From: Cyclospora cayetanensis
Lineage: Eukaryota; Apicomplexa; Conoidasida; Eucoccidiorida; Eimeriidae
Reading direction: 5' to 3'
Length of the DNA stretch: 54,397 nt
NCBI RefSeq assembly: GCF_002999335.1
Contig: NW_020312177.1
Location: forward strand, 1 to 54,397
The translations under genes were made by a program, and so were the position numbers. A model generated the notes under the pieces. The model saw only the letters and a program-made list of their open reading frames with translations, was not told the origin of the DNA and did no database searches. Numbering within the stretch: position 1 is the first letter of the stretch; every line of letters begins with the position of its first letter. Below are positions 1 through 11,436 of the stretch, piece by piece.

Positions 1-2715
1 CAAGAGACTGAGTGGCTTTGTGAGAGGCCAGGTTTCAGGCAACTCAGTTGAACCGGCTGCCTATATGTGGACATGGAGGGCAGTCTCCTCTACCGCAGGA
101 CCCATCCCAGGGCCACCAGAAAGGCTGGGCTTTTGCACTCTAGTCTGAGGCTTATTCAGGCCCCTAAAATGCTTATATGTTTTTCTCAAAACGGAGAACA
201 GAGCGAGGTCAGCATTCACAACTGATGAGGTCCCTAGTTTGTTTAGCTGTAGCAGGCCCTCCTCAACGAGGTAGTGTTTAGACTTTTCGCCATTCTTGAT
301 TTTGGCAATAGCAGCGAGTACAAGGATGTCCGACGCACAATATTTATGCAGCTGTAAGACGAATGGTGAATCGCCACACAGAAGAGTGTTTGCACTGCTC
401 AACAGTAATCGCTGGGGCATAGCAAGAGCGCGTCAGCGACCATGTCGGGGCCACCCTTTACAAACTTAACTTTGGAGTCATACTGCAGGAGGCGCCCGAG
501 CCAACGAACGGAGCTAGAATTTTCAAGGTTTCAATAGCTCTGTCTTATGAATATCAGAGACTGGCGGTTGGTTTGGAAAGTGAAGTGACGCTTGTGCGAA
601 TAGTGCCAGAATTTTTCCCGCCCCATTACGCCGCATAGAGTTTCTTTTCGCACTCTGGCTGCCGCTGCTGGTTCTGCTCAAGCAAAGAGAATGGCACGCG
701 GTCATTTTGGTGTATTTTTCATAATCCGTAGCCTGTGGGGAGGGAATGTCACCTAATGTTGCGTCACTAGCATCGGATGGCAGGAAGGGATTAGGCTCAG
801 ATTCGGGCAGCATAAGCTGCAGGAGTTGTAAGGCGGCGGCTGGGCTTCTTGCTGACGTATCGTCGTCTTCTGCCCCATCCACAGATTGCATCTTCTCGGA
901 TTAGTAAGTTAGGAGAGCAACGATCCGAGCACATTTAGGAGTAGCTTTCTGGTAGTGCGTCGCAAGAATTTTGCACCATCCTTGCGGGTGCGTAAAAGCA
1001 AAGGGTATGCCAAGAGGGCCTCAATTTTTTCGAGTCTGGCTTGATTCCTGCATGCAAAACGCCTAATCCTAGGAACACACCTTTTCTCATCAAAACTCAA
1101 CGGTTGCGTGACATCAGATAGCCCTGCTTCTCCCGCAACAGCTGCAGCGCACGAACAAAGTGCTGTACGCTCTCTTAGAGCGTTCCGATTAAAGATTTAG
1201 GGGCAGGCCATGAAGGCGCCAATGCAGCCGTTTTAACAGACCTATGAAATTGCTGACTGGCTTTGCAATGCAGTTAAAATACGACAGTATCTAATACAAA
1301 CTCCATGCATGTGTAGAGCTTACGGGTGGGACTGTGAAACGCATTTTTGAGTATGGCTTTAGGGTAGATGGGGATTTATAATCAAGCTTGCGTAATGTCG
1401 ATGCCCAGTAGGCTTTTAATTTGCATAGTTGTCAAGCGATTTACCAGTATGGGGCGTAGGGAACTTTTGCTTCGGTGACCTTGCGAAGGGGCTTGAGGGT
1501 GAGTCAAATGGGCTACCGCTTGTCCTCTTTCGGCACGAATACAGGGTGATGCTTTAAAGCGCTTGTAGATTCCTGCATCTCGTCATCTTCCACCAAAGCG
1601 CCCGCCTGCTGTTCAGCCTTCTCTTCATGCTGATTTTCGATGCCATGGAACATAGCGTGGGGCTGACCTGGAGACTAGGTCATCACGGTGCGCTGGACGA
1701 CCAGTTGGTGGCCAGCCAACTCGCAGCACGACACAACTTAGCACATTCGCGAACTCATCCTTGAGCTTTACTCGTTTGTGCCGCTCCCCAAATGACAGTG
1801 CGATCGAATTCTTAAATATAGAAGCGTTGGCAAAGCCACAGAGAGAGGTTGCATGCTCATAAGCGTGTTCTGCTGCTAGGCTGCTGATTTGCCCGCAGGA
1901 AGACTTCCCTTTCCAGATGATAGCTACCCTCGCTTCCAAACTCCATTGGCGCTAACTCTTTGGCCAATTGAATGAAGCTGTATCAATGTACGATTGACCT
2001 TCTGGGTCTCCCATTGCAGTTCTATGCATTGTGGCCCCGCCTCACCGTGCCACAGCCTGCGTTGGGTACATCTCGTTTCCCTGATGCGCCTTCTTCGCTC
2101 TCCAAGAAGTCTGCATGAGGTGAACAAGCTTCCGTTGCTCACGTTGTATGGCTTTTTGCATGATCGTGTAGGTCCCGACTATATGACCCACTCTTCCACA
2201 ACAGAAGCTGGTGCACTGTTGGACGCTGTGTGGGGCTGTATAGAAGCGCAGGTGCTTTTGTGACTTTCATTTCTTACTTACACAAGACTTCAGGCTAGAG
2301 CTGGCTGGCACAGCGCCGAAATCTACACGCTCTAAATGCTGCTGACCATTTTGTCTCAGCCAAAGACGCAGAGGTGACGCTCATTTGCCCCTGAAACCTC
2401 AAGCAGTTCATAACTTGTGAAAGCTTCACTGGTCGCTTATTTGAGTGCTGACTGGCTGGCCGTCCTGCGACCAGCTAGTGTGCTACGTTTTTGGGCACTT
2501 CTGAAATTTTACTTATAGAGCATTTATTTGTCTGCGTTGTGGCTTTTGAGAACCAAAGTTTCATAATTCTTGATATTGCAGTATATTGCTGGATCCCTGG
2601 CTTCAGGGCCCTCACATTTTTTGAAGATTGTTGTTGAGCTCATCTCGGCATGAACGATGAGTCAGGGCTTGTATGAAAGCTTCAACTTCAGTTATCCTTG
2701 TAGGCGGACGACCTG
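1..2715 (-). mobile_element. Decayed Ty3/gypsy (chromovirus-type) gag-pol remnant, truncated by the window start
   Basis: Reading the minus strand from 2715 down gives the gag-to-pol order with many stops and frame changes. A gag-like tail is followed by a degenerate zinc knuckle at about 2221-2153 (CCGRVGHI, outer cysteines replaced). The pre-RT segment at 1720-1625 ends APRYVPWHRKSA, and the start of RT lies at 1620-1430. The RT palm/thumb at 1190-915 shows LREKQGYL and GIKPDSKKIEALLAYP. RNase H at 891-430 shows SDASDATLGDI and, at its end, FVKGGPDMVADAL. The integrase N-terminal part is at 420-61. About 1190-2712 is a diverged duplicate of about 21070-22510. All pieces share one strand and the expected order, so this is one element rather than scattered hits. 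No intact ORF remains. LTRs were not identified. The 5' limit is set only by where similarity to the 21-22 kb copy stops. Confidence 0.8.
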
Positions 2716-5627
2716 CCTCACATCAGTAGATTCACGATTGAAGCGCGTATCTACCTGTCAAACGTGACGCAGGCAGCGCTCGCTTCCCTTCATGTGGGGC
2801 CACAAAGCGAGGTACATTTTTAATCGACTGATAAATATACGTGCCCATCCTTCCGTCCTTCATCCTTTTCTCGTCGGCCTAATCTCATCAAGAGATTCAT
2901 GAAGGCTTCATCGGCTAATCAATTAAGTTATTGGATTAGCTCTGAGCCTACTGCGCGCACATCGACCTGCAGGCTGGTCTTTGCCGCCCCAACAAGCGTA
3001 ATGCCACCCTCGCCCTTTATTGCCGGAGTGTCTAAAAACTCAATTGCTGTAAGGGCCCTTCGAATTGTTGAATCACCAAATAACCTAATTGCATCCAGAC
3101 AACTGTTCTAGGGAAAACTGACTCTCAGTGGATGAGCGAGATTCATCTACATCGAACCATGAGGTGCTACCAACTGCATTGCTCCATCAGAGGTCTCCGT
3201 ACTGGGCATCCCTCTCCAGCGTCGGTGCACACTTGGTAGAACTTCAGTGAGTGTCGCTGGGAAGGACTCCCTCCTCTTTCTGCCCGAGCCCCTCAGGGCT
3301 CCGACATGCGGAGAAGGACGCCTAGGGTGCAAGTGGCTTCACTTGTGGGGCTCCGAGAAATTTCAGCTATTTGCACATACCACCTAGCGCACGAGCACCA
3401 CACATCGCTTCTTGAATCTAGCCAATAGTACTCTGCAATGAACAATATATACGGATAGACAAGGTAATTGGCCTTTTCCTTTCAAAATTTTTACTTGATA
3501 TAATCAATGCAGTAGGAAGGAGTTGAAGTGTAGCTTTACTTTCCGCAGAGGCACCACATCTCAGAAAGGCATAATCCAACGTTTGCTCACTTACTGAGAA
3601 CAGCATAGTAGCATGTCAATGCGCAACCGCTTTGAAAAAGCCGCAGTACTCAGGCAGTGCCACTGAAAACGGTAAAAGCAACTGTTTGGCAGACAAAGAT
3701 ATGAAGTAAGGGACACGGCGAGGTCCAGCCCATTCGCTGCTATCCAGAAAAGGGAGGCTGGCAAAGAAAGCACAACAACTCAACGGCGGCCCGTATCTCA
3801 ACATCGACTCGGCGATAAATTATTGTGAAGTACCCTTGCTCGGAGTGATTTTTGAAGGGCCGTTTGATATTCTACCGCTTTCCTGCAGGTTCAAAAACAA
3901 TGTTCCCTTGGAGAAGACACACACAGCTATTCCTTGATCATAACGCACTGCTGGGTTCTTCAGGATCTATGTTTACAGATCACTCTCTGCGAGGCAGCCT
4001 TAATTCTCAAAGCACAGCTAATTGCATGTACTGGAAGCAACACTCACGTCAACCGGCTCCCGGTGGATTGTGCAAACTCCTGGCCTCACATTCAGATTTT
4101 GAATTTCTGCCTATATTGAACTACTAGGCTGTATCGCCTTGCCATCGGCAAGCTAGTAGTCACACGTGGCCGGAAGCTACGAGCAGGTATACGAATGGGC
4201 TCTGTATGCTAAGTAATTTTGTGGCCAGCTTGTCCGATTAGGAGAGTAGGCTTCTTTTTTTCGCATGCTACACACTTTTCATCTTGAGGAGAGGTCCTAA
4301 ATTGTGGCCAAAACAGTTACGGCTTAGCCAGCACTATTACCAGTTGCAACTAGGGAAAGCTGCTCGACCTAGTCACTTACAATATATGCCCACAATATGC
4401 AGAGAGCCCAAATAAATTCATCCACGTAGCTCATTTTTGTGCATCCTGCGAAGACCGATGGGGCAATAAGGCACATTGGCCTACATAGAGGTAATGGATT
4501 GTTTGAGCTGGTTTTAGGTGTATGTCCCGAGACACACAGGTGAGCGCACATAGCTGAACCGCATGCCACTGGAGATGCTTCCTGCTTACCTACACCTTTG
4601 TTATAAAACGCCCCACATGCAGCGATACCATGATCAGCTGCTGTCTTCACGCTTATGGAGTGAGATGAAGTCGTCAATTTGGGCAGCTCCTTGCAAGAAA
4701 TGACGTTAGGCAAATCATGCCATCCCCCTTAAACAGATTGCGAAGCAACCCCCCCCAAAACTCTCACCATTCCGCTGCCTGGTTGCAACCTAGTAAGAGC
4801 ACATACAGTCCCTCAATACCTTATCAGAAGCATCCTTATTGCAGTAGGGGTGCGCTCAGAGATGGATGAGGGCTGTGCAGCCGCACTGCTGCTAATGGGT
4901 CCCCTTTATGTGAGTTTGCTGGTCTCAGGTCTGGTTACGGTTTTACCGGCCGACGCTATGTTAATCCATTCAATCTTACAGTGAAGCAAAGACCCAGACC
5001 CACCTCGCACTTTCCTCTTTATCCTTCACCCGAATTAGCTGCATTCGCTGAACAACTTCTGTAGCGTAGGCCTTAATTCTAGCGCATGCACCTTGAAGGC
5101 ACAGAAAGGTCTAAGTTCAAACCCGGTTGCTGTTGAAGCCTCACATGTGCAGCTGGGCAGGTATATCTGGGGTGTCACGCGGGAAGTTACATATCCACCT
5201 GCGTCGAACACTTGGTAACCGCGTTGTTTTGTTGTCACCAGTTGCCCATTAGCTTTAAGCATCATTGCTAGGTAAATTGATGGTGTTTAGGATCGTGCAT
5301 ATGAACTGTAGTTTGCATTAGGCATTGTGACACTGTTGGCTATTCCCTGATTACCGTGCGAAACGGGAAGAACGTTGACCAAGCCGCCCATCACCAGCAC
5401 TGCATCCCCCAACTTATTTATGTTTAACACCAAACGACGTGACTCGCCGCCCCGCACAACTAAGGGAAAGCTAGTCATGGTTGTAGACAAGTACAGATGA
5501 CGTTTAGGCATGGTATGCACCATGACATTAGCCTTGGATAGTTCCTTGTCAGCATTATGACAATTGTGGAACTGTTGGTGGGCAATCTACTTTGTAAAGA
5601 TGGGAATTTGGCAGGTTACTCGGTGCG
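2716..5627. other. Intergenic stretch without a supported gene
   Basis: No conserved exon was recognised on either strand. Two adjacent short minus-strand reading frames, 5523-5287 (78 codons) and 5265-5035 (76 codons), have no recognisable motif. They could be exon fragments, element gag residue or chance. The gag end of the neighbouring retroelement may extend into the left part, but I could not follow it beyond about 2715. Confidence 0.5.
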
Positions 5628-8600
5628 TCAACTGCACCGGCGCCAGACCCCAGTGATGAACTCAAGAGCTACTCGTGCTTGGTAGCTCTCATCTATGTAA
5701 AGGTGTTCTGGATGTACCGACACCCTATGAGTTTGGACACCAGACCTGAGCCAACTTCGCAGCCATCGCCACAATGCCGATACAACGAGGGGCCAGAACG
5801 ACTCCTGGAACAGGTTGTGGCCTCCCTTACCGACAACTGCGTAGGTGCAGTTGGAGTTATACTTAGGCACTGTTGCCGCTGCTCGGCAAACTCCCAGAGG
5901 TTCCACAATCGGATCATCCAGGGCGTGAAGACACAAAAGGGGTAAAGGAGCTAGTAGCATGTGGGGTAAGCACGTGGTCAAGGCGTAGTAGACCCGTGAG
6001 CAAGCCAGGGGAGACGCCGGAGTAAGGCATATGGAGAGGTGTGTAAGCATATCTATTTCTCTCAGGGTTGACGTCTAAACACAAAGGCCAGACACAGAAA
6101 CAAAGAGCAAAACACGACTTAGTATGGCTGGTCGCAGTGAGGCTGATCGAAAACGTACCTCTACCAATCCCCCCCCCCAACACCATATTACGGCCCTGAA
6201 GGGCCTGCTAAAAGACTCTTCCCCCATACGAACAAAGCTTAAAAGTACCCACAAGAACAACTTTCTAGTTTTTGATCTGTAGGCGACTAGGAGGTGCCTG
6301 GACAGAGCTTTCGCAGTGCATACGAACAGTGCTCATAGTGTGTACTGCGCTGCCTTGCTATCGGTGACGCCATTAGCAGCTGGCGTCGTGAGTGAATTGC
6401 TGTGCTATGGGGTCAGCGGAATTAGTGGCCTACCATTTGGGACAATGCCACAAGGCCAGGGTCCAGCCCTTTGTTCATGTAGCTAATGCTGGGTTCCAGC
6501 CACTGCTTGGACTTGTACATCTTCAGCATCGTGTTCTTACACAACCTTCCGGTGATACCAGAGGCCCTGTCCAAAGACCCTATGCAGCTGCAAAGCACAG
6601 GTAAGCAGCAAGACACAGTGAAAAGCCGGTCTCTTGCTGCAAAGGAGCACCCGTGGAGGCACATTTACAAACACAGCAACTCGTGCTACTGAGGCAAGGC
6701 ACAGGGATCAAATGATTTGCATACGACCCATGGAAACAGAGGGGACAGAAGAAACAGAGAAGCAAAGGGCACACCAAGAGACAGGCTATACAAATACAGA
6801 GGATAAACGAGAGACCCCACCTGTCTAGACACATTGCATTGGATATAGTAACTGCGCCCTTGAGGAATCGCAGCCACTCAAGCGAAGGGAGATATTCGCT
6901 AGCCACGGCAGCAGCTAGATCTCGACAGAAGGGCGACAGGTCGGGCTCGCTCTTGTTGCTGCAGTTACTACTGTCGCTAGTGCTGGTGCAAGGTGTACCC
7001 GCAGCTGCCTGCTGGTACTCCTTTGTGTCTTCCGTTTGCCGCTGCTGCTGCTGCATCTGCTGTAGCCGCTGAATGGCCTGCTGCAAACCCAGAGACCCCA
7101 AGAGACGCATAACAGCACACGAGCCCATAGAGTAGCCCAGTAAGAAGACGGGAGGTATGAAACCTGAAGGGATTGACTTGAGAAATCCATCCTCAGCAGC
7201 TTCCATTATCATCTTGCGGAAGCCAACGTCCACCTCATTCATCGTTAATCTCGAGTCCCATTGTGAAAATTTCTGCTCCCGCTTTTCTTGCTCCTCAATC
7301 TGAGACCGAGAGCAACGAGAATTATCGTTGCGTTCATCCTTGTCGATGCCTTCTTTCCTCTCGCTCTGCAGGTCTTGGTGGCGCTCCTGATGAAGTATCT
7401 TCTCAAACCCGTTTACATGTATGTAGAGAATAAAGGCCAAGGCCGCTTGCACATCAGCACTGGTAGTAAGATCTGTTGGTAGACTGGCGATGGGGGCTTC
7501 TATGCCCCTAAGGCAGGAGAGAAAGAAGACACAAAACCCCTTCGCTGCAGCAAGCAGCACCACATGCTGCACTTGCAGGTCATACGCCTTGGCCCCAATA
7601 CCTGTAGAAAAATATCATGCAGCTACAGCAACCGCGTTCAACTCAACACTGTACACTCCAAAAGAGTTCCTTGCAGCCAATACAGGGGTGCGCATTAAAT
7701 GATCCTTCACCTTTGCCGGGGGCGGGGGTGGGGAGGGGTAGCAGCTTACCGCCGACAATGAAAAGAATCCCCCTGCATCCACACGTGCCGTGAGGTTTTC
7801 CGTGTGGAAATCGGCTATCTGTACAGCCCACTGCTTCGGCAGCAGCGGCTGGATCTGCCGACCCCCAGCTGGTGCTACACGCCTTCGGATCTGTCCTGTG
7901 TCTGTAGTAGTGCAGCAACACTACGTCTCCGTCTACAGATGTTACCCAGTACTGCCTGTCAAACTGTACGAGCTTCACGAACCGCGTCTCTTCTTGCACG
8001 GCCAACAAAAGTCCCTGCACCAGCCGGTGCTGCAGCAACACACTATCCGGAATAAAGCCTTGAGAGAGTGATGGGCAAGCCAGGAGCAGCTGCTGCCGGC
8101 TGGGAGCTGGAGGCTTCAGCCAAGAAGCAGCGACGCGGCACGCCTTACATTTACTCTCTTCGCCTTGTGAAACATCGCCAGCACCACTGGATACCCTTGG
8201 CGGCCCCACTGCCGCTGCAGTCGCCGCAGCTGGAAGGTAATGTGTACCCCAAAAATGGCTTCCGTCAGCTTCTCCGGCCGGCTCTGAGGAGTCGTGCTGC
8301 TGGAAGGAAGCAAACAGCTCCGCCGAGCCACATGACTGCCCAGAAAGGTGAGAAGAAAGTAGAGCCTTTTCGCCTTCCCACTTTGAAAAGCGCTCAACTG
8401 CGCTATGCGGGTGTAAAAGCACCGACAGGCGATTCGAGGACGACTCCGGATCTTTAGAATTGGTAGGAGTTTTGCCTTCACAACTCAGAGCCCCCAAGAC
8501 ACCTAGTTTGTGCTGAGCATGCCACGGGCGTACAAGGCCTGATAGGCGCATCAGGTAACCCCAGCTTCTCCTGGTACGGTTGCTGCAGGCGTTGCAGGTG

Positions 8601-8977
8601 CTACGCAAGCTGCCTGGGTCATCCCTAAACAACAAGGCAAGGTTGGGAGGCTGAGGAGAGAGGGCGCCCATCCCAATAATTGCAGGTCGGAAGGTGGGGC
8701 GCAGTGCACGCGGAAGAGGGAGGAGCAGCAGCAGGCAGATGCACAGGGTACAAAGGACGAGAAGCAAAGAAGCCCCAAGCACATTAGCAACCATGCGAAA
8801 GGGGGAACAGTCGGTCGAAAACCAAGTACTGCCCAAGAGCCAGGCTAAGCATGTGGCAGGCTCACCCCACAACCCATCTAGGTGGGGGTTCGTCATGTTG
8901 ACCACGTTTGTCGCCCCCCAAAGTGAATCCCTGGTGTCCCGCACAAAGCCTGGGGGCTTCAGTGGCTGTGTAGCCAT
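5628..8977 (-). CDS. ABHD1/2/3 (EMB8)-type alpha/beta hydrolase, membrane-anchored, with apparent frameshift
   Basis: Proposed exons are 8977-7750, 7601-6821, 6587-6434, 6404 to about 6304, and 5950-5628. The first ATG in frame is 8977; the reading frame is open upstream but without ATG. An N-terminal hydrophobic helix (about residues 56-80, rich in Leu/Cys) suggests a type II membrane anchor. The hydrolase fold then follows: the oxyanion strand ILFIVGG joined to GIGAKAYDL across the first intron, the RG-containing strand, the nucleophile elbow GYSMGS, the acid strand HALDDPIV and the catalytic His in GKGGHNLF. Ser, Asp and His are all present, as in ABHD1/3 and plant EMB8, which act on lipid esters. 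Long Gln/Ser/Ala insertions are typical of the organism. In exon 4 the family-like LTTPAANG segment runs out of frame after AAQY and resumes as YEHCSYALRKL one base later (near 6344-6337). That is either a sequence error or a disabling indel. The substrate is unknown. Confidence 0.8.
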
Positions 8978-9049
8978 GGCATGACAAAAAGCCCCGTTTT
9001 CTTGGTGGGGAACCCTTCGTGTTGAAGTTGTCAATGCGCCCACCAAAGC

Positions 9050-10494
9050 ACACCAAAATGCGCTTGTGGTTGGCTAAAAGGAGAGGTTGTAAGCATTAGC
9101 CATTATCGGCTAGTGGTAGTTGCAGGGAGAATCAGGAAGCAGTGGGCTAGGCTCATGAAACAAGATGATTATTCAAACAAAGGCAACCTTCTTTGTATGG
9201 CATTAGATGGCTTCCTCTGAACGTACGCCAGCTACACGTTGCCCGCACGGAGGAGACTTCTGAGAGCCCCACTGCCAGTTCATATTCAGACCAAAAGAAA
9301 ATCACTCCCAAATCATATTGCAAATCGTTTAATGGAAATCGGCTCCGGATTCTGTGGAAATGGGAAAGGGGTTGCCTGCAAACTGGTGAAGGTGGGGGCC
9401 CCCATTGGCGTCTACTCCACGAAGACAGCAGAGCACGAAGTTCTATTTCCGTACACCAAAACCAGCTCTAATTCCACAAACTAAGTCAAAAGCCAGATTT
9501 GTCCCAACTTCTTGACAACGAACCGAGTCAGCAGTAAGTATGGAGACCTGTTGTGGGTCATGCTTTTCCCTTATTCCCCTGAAACAGGTTACAGAGGAAC
9601 ATATCAGTCAAGCAAGTGTTTCATGCTAGAGGCTACAGATTCAGATTTTAAGTTGAGGGTTAATCACATCAGCAAGGACCCTCGGATCGCTATTGGGAAA
9701 ATGGTCAAACGGGCATATTCTTTTGCCGCTCTGCACGGTCTGGCGGGCCACTTTGCTACGTTGCTAGGATCCGGCAATTGCCTTTAAATATTTTCTAATA
9801 GTGACGACAACATGATTTGCCTGCCTACAGATCTCATCCACAGTAAGGCCATCCTAATCACTGGTTACAAAGGCAGTTGGTGTAGGTGTAGTGCTCTTCC
9901 TGAGGACTCCGCATGTAACTGGCCGAGCTACATTAGGCACTTTCTACTGCATTTGTGACATGTAGCTGGAATTTAGAAGAAAAATGACTACGTCGTTTCC
10001 TTTTGGTCTGTCTTATGATTGCAGAGAAGCGACAGACTTTTACTAGTAGCCAGGTCTAGCATAATACGCCACTATAGCATTCTATATAAGGTTTCCTTGA
10101 AAAGAAATTTCACTTTACTCTAGATGCAAGCTTAACCGCAGATTATTAAGCGATTCCCATAATAGCTGTTTCCGTCCTGTGCCGGAGTCCCTTAGGCTGA
10201 CTAAACAGGCAATTGGACAGCGAAGGTAGGCGTAGATTCACCCTCTGAGCACTCCAAGCATTCACAGCTAGCTGCACATGGCGTCTGGCGCATTCACACA
10301 CCACGTTACGCATTCGTGAGTCTCTGCAACAGGCAAATCACACGAGCAGACAAGCCAATCGCTCAACTGTTTTGTATTTCTTAGCAAAAAATAGCTAGCG
10401 CAGTAGAAAGTGAGGCATAGCCCCGACAATTCTCATCGAGATAAGTAACTACGGGCGTTCACAAGCCAATGCTCCCTCTCCCAACAGCAGGAGG
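9050..10494. other. Intergenic stretch with two unidentified plus-strand reading frames
   Basis: A plus-strand frame within 9239-9484 contains IGVYSTKTAEHEVLFPYTK. It faintly resembles the E-x-E / EVLxP element of ADP-ribosyltransferases, but no other part of such a fold was found. A second frame, 9512-9787 (91 codons), has protein-like composition and no family I recognise. Neither has a clear start, splice partner or neighbour that would confirm it. The right end may contain the diverged continuation of the minus-strand RT remnant. Confidence 0.35.
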
Positions 10495-11060
10495 TCACGC
10501 CTTAGGTGCTGAAGGTGCTCTTGAAAGCTCCGGCCGAAAAAACTGACGTCATCTGAATAGACAACCTACACCGAATCCTTCGCACGGTCAATAAAATCCC
10601 AGTAAAGTTGCTGCTGCAGCTCAGCTGGACTACTTTAAATTCCACGCGGCACACATGTATACTTGATTTAGCGAGGGCGGGTGCCAAAAGCCTTTGTGCT
10701 TCCCATCAGGGCGGATGGAATTTTATCAGAAAGTGTCAGTGAAGTCAAATGTCTATTCGACCGTTAATCCGTGTAATTTATCAAGCATGCTGCCAATATG
10801 CGGCATCGGAAAGTTCTGCCCTACACTAATCTTGCTCAGGAGGTTGATACTCAACACACTTGCTACACATTCTGTCCTGTCACGGCACAAATACCAGTCC
10901 ATGCCCCAAAGCGCTAGTTCATACCTACATGTAGCCTCTTACCAACAAATCACCCACCCGCCGCTCAGTCTTTTCTTCATGCTGTGGCACCTTCCGATAC
11001 CATGTAGCATGGGGCAGATTTACGGGAACTGCTCAATACTGTGCGTAGGAGGACCAGTAG
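10495..11060 (-). mobile_element. Ty3/gypsy pol fragment (pre-RT and RT), left half of a head-to-head pair
   Basis: On the minus strand 11060 to 10495 reads as the start of pol. The pre-RT region lies in 11060-10930, followed by the RT segment with PICGIGKF and the TFDFTD motif near 10746-10730. The YSDD catalytic box is near 10540, followed by EHLQHLRR-like residues. The order matches the rightward copies at 11.1 and 24.5 kb. Stops interrupt it. Bases 10745-11060 are almost identical, inverted, to 11121-11436, while the part beyond 10745 has diverged strongly from its counterpart beyond 11436. Confidence 0.75.
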
Positions 11061-11436
11061 GTGGCCGATCTTCTACCAGTTCGTCATTATTTGGCACAAC
11101 TGCGAACCCATCCTTGCCGACTACTGGTCCTCCTACGCACAGTATTGAGCAGTTCCCCTAAGTCCGCCCCATGCTACATGGTATCGGAAGGTGTCACAGC
11201 ATGAAGAAAAGACTGAGCGGCGGGCGGGTAATTTGTTGGGAAGAGGCTACATGTAGGTATGAACTGGCGCTTTGGGGCATAGACTGGTATTTGTGCCGTG
11301 ACAGGACAGAATGTGTAGCAAGTGTGTTGAGTATCAACCTCCTGAGCAAGATTAGTGTAGGGCAGAACTTTCCGATGCCGCATATTGGCAGCATGCTTGA
11401 TAAATTACACGGATTAACGGTCGAATAGACATTTGA
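10745..11436. repeat. Large imperfect palindrome: two 316-bp inverted arms around a 60-bp spacer
   Basis: The left arm is 10745-11060 and the right arm 11121-11436. The right arm read in reverse complement matches the left arm with only scattered substitutions (roughly 97 percent by eye), for example in the bases around 10932-10950 and 11014-11028. The centre spacer is 11061-11120. Both arms encode the same pre-RT/RT segment of a Ty3/gypsy pol gene, pointing away from each other. Similarity falls abruptly outside the arms. Confidence 0.93.

Noticed and set aside
5095..5125. GTTCAAACC sequence resembling a tRNA T-arm
   Set aside because: The flanking bases do not pair into a T stem, and no acceptor, D or anticodon arms can be placed around it.
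6298..6304. A third GC donor (CCAG|GCACCT) for the last intron of the ABHD gene
   Set aside because: A GT donor (T|GTCCAG) a few bases earlier gives an equally good join, so this is not counted with the two supported GC-AG introns.
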